64,000 nucleotides of DNA, from NCBI RefSeq assembly GCF_902635505.1, contig NC_045426.1:331318374-331382373 (forward strand), in the 5' to 3' direction. The position numbers and the translations under genes are program-made. Positions 57,779 to 64,000 of this stretch are shown piece after piece. The stretch comes from Sarcophilus harrisii. Lineage: Eukaryota; Chordata; Mammalia; Dasyuromorphia; Dasyuridae. Below the pieces are notes generated by a model. The model worked only from the letters and a program-made list of their open reading frames with translations. It was not told where the DNA came from and did no database searches. Position 1 is the stretch's first letter. Every line of letters begins with the position of its first letter.

Positions 57779-60440
57779 CTATTTTATTTTTTAAAATGTA
57801 AATAGTATTTTATTTTTCTTACATATGAACATTCATTTAAAATAGGGTTTTGAAATCTCAATTTTTTTTCTTCCTCCTTCTCAAGACAGCAAGTAATCTG
57901 ATATAGGTTATACATTTATAATCATATAAAACATATTTCTACATTAGTAATGTTGTGAAAGAAAAAAAACAGAACAAAAGGAAAACATTACCAAAAAACT
58001 CAAAGAAGGTTAAAATATTATGCTTTAATTTACATTTAGACTTTATCAGTTCTTCCTCAGAATGTAGATAGCATTTTCCATCATGAATCTTTTGGAATTG
58101 GCTTGAATCATTGTATTGCTAAAAGAACTCTAAATTTGTTTCAGATTATTGTATTGCTGAAAATAGTTGTCATTCATCATTGATCATCCCACAATGCTGA
58201 TGTTACTTTGTATAATGTTCCCTGGTTCTGCTCATTTCATTCAGCATCAGTTAGATTTTTCTGAAATCTGCATGTTTTTTAAGAGATTGTTTTTATTAAC
58301 CTATACATGGGTAATTTTTCAGCATTGACCCTTGCAAAATCTTGTGTTCCAAATGTTCCCCTCTTACCCTCCCCACTCCTTCTCCTAGATAGCAGGTAAC
58401 CCAATATGTGTTAAATATGTTAAAATATATGTTAAGTCTAATATATGTATACATATTTATCCAATTATCTTGTTACACAAGAAAAATCAGATCAAAAGGG
58501 GAAAAACTGAGAAAGAAAACAAAATGCAAGCAAATAACAAAAGAAAGAGTGAAAATGCCATGTTGTGATCCACACTCAGTTCCCACCATCCTCTCTCTGG
58601 TTGTGGACAGCTCTCTTCACCACATGACCATTGGAACTGAACTCAATCATCTTATTGTTGAAAAGGGCCACATCCACCCGAATTGATCGTTGTTGTTGCC
58701 ATGTACAATGATCTCCTTGTTCTGTTCATTTCACTTAGCATCAGTTCATGTAAATCTCTCTGGGCTTCTCTGAAACCATCCAGCTAATCTCTTTTTATAG
58801 AACAATACTATTCCATAACACTTATACACTACAACTTATTCAGCCATTCTCCAATTGATGGGCATTAACTCAGTTTCCAGTTTCTGGCCACTACTAAAAG
58901 GGCTTCCACAAGCATTTTTGCACATGTGGGTCCCTTCCCTTCTTTAAGATTTCTTTGGGATATAAGCCCAGTAGAAACACTGCTGGGTTAAAGGGTATGC
59001 ACAGTTTGAAAACTTTTTTAAACATAGTTCCAAATTACTCTCCAGAATGGCTGGATCTGTTCACAATTCCATCAATAATGTATGAGTGTCCCAGTTTTCC
59101 CACATCCCCTCCAACATTTAAAGGAATTTGGATGCTATACCACTTGGTGCATTTATGTTTAGTATTGATATTACTTCATTATCTATGATACCCTTTAGCA
59201 AGAAATGGTTTACTTCCTTATTTCTTTTAATTAGATCAATTTTTGCTTTTGCTTGATCTGAGAATAGGATCACTACCACTGCTTTTTTTTCCTGAAGCAA
59301 TTGACTTGTCCAGGGTCACACAGCGAGAAAGTGTTAAGTGTCTGAGATCAAATTTGAACTCAGGTCCCCCTGACTTCAGGGCTGGTATTCTCTCCTCTGC
59401 ACCACCTCCTACCCCTACTTTTTTTACTTCACCTCAAGTATAATAAATTCTCTTCCAGCCTTTGACTTTTATTGCATATGTATCACTCTGCTTTAAAGGT
59501 ATTTCTTGTAAACAACATATGGAATTCTGGCTTTACGTCCCTGCTATCTGCTTCTGTTTTATGGGAGAGTTCATCCCATTCACATTTCATCAAATCTATT
59601 TTGTAGGAAGGTATATGTTTTTCCCATTTCATCAACTCTATTTTAAGGAGTTTTCTTCAGATAATTTCTGTGTTTTTTTTCTCCTATCTTCTTGCAAGGA
59701 TCCTATTTCCTTTCCCCATTTTTCTTCTCTCTTTTAAAATCCTTTTCGAGATCTTCCAAGAAGGACTTGTGAAATGGTAACAACTCGTATCTTTCTTTGC
59801 GGCTTCTTCTGGAGTTGATTTGGCTTTGGGAACCTCAGGGTTTGAGATCTGGTCTCTCTCTTCATAAAAGTTGTCTACGGTCAGAATTCTTTTTACTATT
59901 TTTTCTCCTATTTTAAGGGTTGAGCTCTAATCTTAAGGCAAAGGTGTGACAGCTGTTTTAGTTTGCCCTGAGGCTGGTGTTTCTAAGTGATTTGCATTGC
60001 TGGGTAATCAAGGCTAGGTGTTGAGTTCTTCCAGGGCTCAGTGATTTATAATTTGCCGTTTGTATTGGATTTTATATTGGATTTTAGGTATCTTGCAGCA
60101 AATCTAATAAATCACCTGCTTGCAATCAAGGCAGAGTAGCCTAAGAGATTCACAGAATGGTCCATGAAAACTGCAATGCTCTGACTCCCTGCCCCAGCTT
60201 TTTGTCCTGGGCACCCTGTGCTGCAGCCTGTGCTAGGTTGACTGTTCCTCTGCCTACCTGAAATAGACCTACTCTGAAGTTTTTTCAAGGTATCTTCTAG
60301 AAATGTGTTATACTCCAGATATTTGTGGGTTCTTTGACTCCAAAACCAGTTTAGAGGTTTAATCTGCTATTGGTTTGAGAGAAGGTCAGAGGAGGTCACA
60401 GAAAATTTTGTCAGCTCTCCACAATCTTGGCTCTGCCCCA
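57779..60440 (-). mobile_element. Nested antisense L1 block with an L1 5' end
   Basis: The left end is an old-type L1 3' UTR (57785-58270). A younger-type L1 3' end follows (58285-59115: 'catgggtaatttttcagcat', 'cctagatagcaggtaaccca', ORF2 C-terminal text). Then comes endonuclease-region text (59118-59600, interrupted by a SINE), ORF1 and 5' UTR text, ending at 'cttggctctgcccc' (60424-60438), the reverse of an L1 start. Most of ORF2 is missing. The block is flanked by a perfect 10-bp duplication, aataaactga, at 57769-57778 and 60441-60450. It is either one full-length L1 that later took in another L1 and lost sequence, or two elements in tandem. Confidence 0.8.
59290..59408 (-). mobile_element. 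tRNA-derived marsupial SINE (WSINE1-type)
   Basis: Antisense: 'gaagcaattgacttgtccag', 'gggtcacacagcgagaaagt', 'aaatttgaactcaggtcccc', 'ggctggtattctctcctctg', 'caccacctcc'. It interrupts the L1 endonuclease region. Near-perfect 17-bp target duplication: 59273-59289 and 59409-59425 (15 of 17 identical). Confidence 0.88.
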
Positions 60441-60626
60441 AATAAACTGATTTTAGAAAAGCCTTGAAAGATTTACATGAAATGATGAGTGATACAAGCA
60501 GAACCAGAAATACATTGTACACAGTAACAACAAAATTGTGCTATGATCAACTATGAAAGGCTCAATTCTTCTTAGTGATTCAGTGATCCAAAGCAATCCC
60601 AAAAAACTTTGGCTAGAAAATGCCAA

Positions 60627-60640
60627 AAAATGCTTGTTGA
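60627..60640. repeat. Target-site duplication, right copy
   Basis: aaaatgcttgttga, identical to 56685-56698. Confidence 0.93.
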
Positions 60641-61317
60641 CTGTAAGACATATTTGAAAATGATTATACAAATTTTGCTTTACTTTTAATGAAGGGGAAG
60701 TTATTACCTCCATAGACAGCTTTTCCATCATTAGATTTAATTGTTAGGAAATTTAGTCTTTAAAGGTCTTGATTTCCTAATTCTAAGCAATTAATTGAGA
60801 GATGGTATCTTTAAAACACTTTCTTGGAGGAAATAAGTGATTGAGAAATAGATACTATTGCTATAGCATTTATTGCTATAGTTCTGCCTAATTTTATGTA
60901 TCAAATGACATTGTTTTGTTGCTTTCTACAATCACACTGATCCTCTCAGAAGTCTAAGTGTTCTTTTGCCTAGTTCAAATTTAAGAGTCAGAATTAAATT
61001 AGGTCTCAAGGGGCATCTTTTGGTATTATGGGATTTCCTTTTTCTTGGCAGAACCAATGCACACATTTTCTTATTGCAATCTTGATTTCATGAATAGGAA
61101 ATGATTATCACTGTGTCCTGACCACTCCCATAACCATAACCATTGGGAGTCCAATATCCAAAATGTTAGAACATTTTTCATTTTCTTACTGGAAAATGCC
61201 AAAACCTCTTTGATATCTTTAAAGTCTGGGGTAGGGGTGGGGGATGTCAATGTATACTCTCATTGCCTCTTCACTTTTTAGACATTTTTGTCTATACATT
61301 ACTACACTTTGGAGATT
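60641..61317. other. No recognised feature
   Basis: A 92-codon minus-strand frame (60453-60731) overlaps the L1 end and has no known motif. No repeat recognised. Confidence 0.4.
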
Positions 61318-61422
61318 CTCACAGATTCAGAAATGTAAGATCTGAAAGGGAGCTTATTGAATAAATACACAGTTTGAAACTGTAAGAAACCTGAGAAGTC
61401 ATGTGGTCCAAATGTCAAGATA
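61318..61422 (-). mobile_element. MIR-type SINE fragment
   Basis: 'ttcagaaatgtaagatctga' and 'gagaagtcatgtggtccaaa' in antisense order. Confidence 0.5.
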
Positions 61423-62247
61423 TTTAGAAAGTTGGTAAAATTTCTTTTTATTTTTTAACATTTTGTTAATGCAAACGGGATTTTTAGACTATATTTGCTT
61501 TCTATCCCCATCATTGTACCTTGATCTATAGCAACAGAAACATGAACAGATAAGCAAAACCATTGAGTATAACAATGGTCTCCAGCAAACTACATAATAT
61601 TCCAAACATGTTGTACATCTCTGTCAAGAGGAAAAAGATGTGCTTCCATGTCAGCCATCTGGAACCAATATGCATAATAGCCAGTGAATGGCTGCATGTC
61701 TTTGATAGCTTTTTAATCTTTTAATGTTACATTCTATGGCATTTTTATAGACATTGTATGCAATGTTCTCTTGGTTCTACATGACTTGCTATCAGGTCAT
61801 ATCAGTATTTCCATTTTCTCTTAAATTCCTCATATGCTTTGATGCTTGTGGTATTATACTTTCATTGCATTCAGACACTATAATTTATTTAGCCCTTTCC
61901 CATCGCTGCACACGTACTTTATTCCCAGTTTTTTGTTACTTCAAAAAGTGTTGGTATGATTATTTGAATATATCCAGATCTATCTATATCTATACTAACA
62001 TCTGTATCTACATATCTAGCATTTTTCTTATTCTTTCTTTCTATCATCTTTGTTTTTTTCTATTTTTTGAATTTTTGATGGTATATTCCTTGAAGTGGAA
62101 TTGCTAGGCTTTCAAAATGTATGATTTGCATAGTGCCATGTCTTACATACTCCCAAACTGATCTCCAGAATAGTTTTATCTTAATTTACAATTCCACAAG
62201 AGTTATATTAGTTAGTGTGAATGTCTTGCTACAATTACTTCAACAGT

Positions 62248-62475
62248 TAGAGAAGGAAGATGTAGAACTTTATTCCAGCGTCACTGGTAACATTTATACT
62301 TCTGCTGCTTCATAGAAACACCTGAATTTGGCACCAAGTTAGCAAGATTATTAAAAGAACTGCCAAAAATATTTCTTCTCTTATTATGGCTATAGCCAGA
62401 GAAAGTGCTCTGTCTCAGTGGCAGATAACTGCCTCACTCCAGAAATGGTCGTGCATCATCCCACATCTCCATTTA
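62248..62475. other. Unassigned segment inside an old L1
   Basis: Between 'caattacttcaacag' and 'ttaactgagttgcgtggcca' the L1 alignment breaks for about 230 bp. The segment ('gaaggaagatgtagaacttt' ... 'agtgctctgtctcagtggca' ...) has ordinary composition and no family I recognise. No clear target duplication was seen. Confidence 0.4.
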
Positions 62476-63139
62476 ATTTAACTGAGTTGCGTGGCCATAA
62501 AATTGCTAGTTTTAATTAACTCTAACATTTGTATTATTAATCATGCTTTAGAACATGTATTATATATCTATACATATCTATTTCTGTCTATCTATGAATC
62601 TATCTACTAGATTTATTCTCTTGCAAACAATCCATGTACTTTATTACTTAATTATTAAGAAACTGCTCTTAACTTTATAAATTTATCAATTTTCTCTGTC
62701 TTGAATGTCAGACTTGAATTGGAAATGTTTGAATTTTCTATTAATTAATAGCATCTCTTCATGTTCTGATTGTACAAAATATTTAAATTTTGTATAACTT
62801 TTTTTTTGTATGATCCACACATTTCATTTTCTCTCTGTATGTCTCATATCCTTTCATATTTAAGGTTATTTTATCCTTTTGGAACTCGTTTTTTTGTGTA
62901 TAGTATAGTACAACTCTTTCCATCGGGTGTCTAACAAATAACATTAATTAATGAGGTCATTAGATGCAGGCTAAAACCTAATTTTACAAAATTACATTTT
63001 AGTTTTCTTGGTAGTTTTTGTCAAATGGGGAGTCCTTTCTCTATCGTTTTTGTCGAATATAGGAGTATTTTGTTTGCTTGTTTCTAGGTCTTACTAGTGT
63101 CTTCCACTCATTTACCTTTCTTAGTTTAATCAGTAATAA

Positions 63140-63365
63140 CACCAATATTAATAATGATAATTAGCACTTAAGTGGCACTATAAGATTTGCAAAGTACTAT
63201 ACATATATTCTCTAATTGGATCTTTATCAATCACCCTATGAGATAGGTGCTGTTATTATCCTCATTTTATAGAGAAGGAAGCGAAGGCTGAGAAAAGTAA
63301 AGTGATTTTCCTATAGTCACATGGCTCTGGGGTGGGATTTGAACTAAATATTTAGTCTTGATAAT
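63140..63365 (-). mobile_element. Mar1/THER1-type CORE-SINE
   Basis: Antisense: 'taagatttgcaaagtactat', 'atcaccctatgagataggtg', 'tgttattatcctcattttat', 'tcacatggctctggggtggg' and 'atttgaactaa'. It lies within the old L1. Confidence 0.8.
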
Positions 63366-63634
63366 CACTGTTTTGTAACATTTAGGTGCAGATCTAGTAC
63401 TACCAGACTTCCTATAAAATTTTTTTGTTTTCATTATTTCTTGTGAATTTCCGGACCTTTTGTTCCTTCAAATACTTTGTTATTATTTTGTCTATAATTT
63501 TTACTAGCTAAGAAAATTTTCCTAACTGAGCATTTAATTACTATGTAAAGTCATGGCAGGGCTGTGTATCATCTGGATGTGTTGCAAATGGCCTTTGGAG
63601 GGCACTGGGATGCCACCAGGTTATTGGGAAGTAG

Positions 63635-63850
63635 AATCTCATGAATTCTGAACTAGTAGTCAGAAAGATTTAGATTTGAACCATATTTTAGATATTTATT
63701 AGCATTGTAATTTGGGTAAATTATTTGACATTATGACCCACAAAATGAAGATAATTATGATACTTACCTTACATGGTTGTTATGAACATAAATGAGATAA
63801 CGAATATAAAATGCTTTGCAAACTTTAAAGCTCTGTTATGGTCAACTACT
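63635..63850 (+). mobile_element. MIR/Mar1-type SINE
   Basis: 'gaactagtagtcagaaagat', 'ccacaaaatgaagataatta', 'gatacttaccttacatggtt' and 'atgctttgcaaactttaaag' in sense order. Confidence 0.7.
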
Positions 63851-63984
63851 AAATTATACAATTCTCCCAAATGTAGAATGTATTGAAAAATCATATTCAC
63901 AAATGTGATTTAGAGCCCAAATAACATCACACAGACCAAAAGAGTGGTGCCTGGATTCAAGTTTTGCATTCATGCTAGAACATA

Positions 63985-64000
63985 TGGCAATTAGGTGGTG
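63985..64000 (+). mobile_element. Possible SINE head cut by the window end
   Basis: 'ggcaattaggtggtg' resembles the first 15 bases of the tRNA-derived SINE seen at 46681. Only the start is inside the window. Confidence 0.4.

Larger units (their letters stand above)
56699..60626 (+). mobile_element. L1 LINE with 5' inversion, carrying a nested L1 block
   Basis: The first part (56699-57665) is ORF2 text in antisense orientation ('ccacaaaaagagcagttaca' to 'cacaggtctaccattctgct'). From 57685 the orientation switches to sense, starting just 3' of where the inverted part ends ('agtgcccatcgattgagaaa'), and goes on at 60451 ('ttttagaaaagccttgaaag') to about 60626. Sense sequence 57685-57778 and 60451-60626 is one element interrupted at 57779-60440. 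The whole is flanked by a perfect 14-bp duplication. This layout is the known twin-priming product of L1. The 3' end stops early in the 3' UTR, right after 'tagaaaatgcc', before an A-run. Confidence 0.88.
61430..63525 (-). mobile_element. Old L1 LINE 3' half
   Basis: Antisense 3' UTR (61434-61700), ORF2 C-terminal text ('ttcattgcattcagacacta', 'ttgaagtggaattgctaggc', 'actgatctccagaatagttt'), an unassigned insert at about 62248-62475, ORF2 text again ('ctctaacatttgtattatta', 'tcatgctttagaacatgtat'), a Mar1-type SINE at 63140-63365, then ORF2 text to about 63525 ('ttaggtgcagatctagtact', 'ttgttccttcaaatactttg'). No frame survives. Confidence 0.65.

Noticed and set aside
1-64000. CRISPR array, prokaryotic operon, defence island or prophage
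   Set aside because: No regular repeat-spacer pattern, no dense gene blocks and no bacterial gene families; the sequence is mammalian.

Overview
The window looks like mammalian, specifically marsupial, genomic DNA. It is AT-rich, has no operons or prokaryotic gene density, and is mostly retrotransposon fossils: L1 with marsupial-type 3' ends, L2/L3 (CR1 clade), RTE-like LINEs, MIR/THER1/Mar1-type CORE-SINEs and a tRNA-derived SINE with the 'ggcagctaggtggc' head that is common in Australian marsupials. Species assignment is inference. All repeat names come from memory of the families, not from a search.

Only two intact host genes can be supported. Both are single-exon olfactory receptors on the minus strand: 10204-11133 (309 aa) and 22911-23849 (312 aa). 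Both have the class II motif set and look closest to the OR13 family, so this is a piece of an OR cluster. Each has its coding sequence in one exon; noncoding 5' exons are expected upstream but were not located, apart from one candidate splice acceptor just 5' of the second gene. Two stretches of unusual mutual similarity (about 53-670 plus 2070-2150, and 19600-20300) lie on the downstream side of the two receptors and may be remnants of a tandem duplication.

Layout. 1-9100: L1, L2 and SINE fossils, including an L1 inserted at 669-2069, an L1 5' end with the start of ORF1 (3727-4675) and an old antisense L1 (5690-8548). 9100-12200: first receptor and plain flanks. 12200-22900: RTE-like, L2, MIR and L1 fragments plus long TA repeats. 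22911-23849: second receptor. 24000-33650: mostly old SINE and LINE pieces, with one L1 interrupted by a SINE. 33655-42945: a dense nest of L1 elements, including an antisense L1 with its 5' end preserved and two 5'-truncated sense L1 copies bounded by clean target-site duplications. 43560-45890: old L1. 47289-47727: a solo retroviral LTR with 4-bp target duplications. 48290-50545: another L1 nest. 51690-53790: an ancient dispersed repeat split by two later insertions. 56685-60640: an L1 with a 5' inversion and perfect 14-bp target duplications, itself carrying a nested L1 block with its own 10-bp duplications. 61430-63525: an old L1 with a SINE and an unidentified segment inside it.

I found no evidence of a novel defence, mobile or metabolic system. 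The most informative content is the receptor pair and the insertion chronology readable from target-site duplications. Short open frames elsewhere are L1 ORF2 fragments or chance frames.
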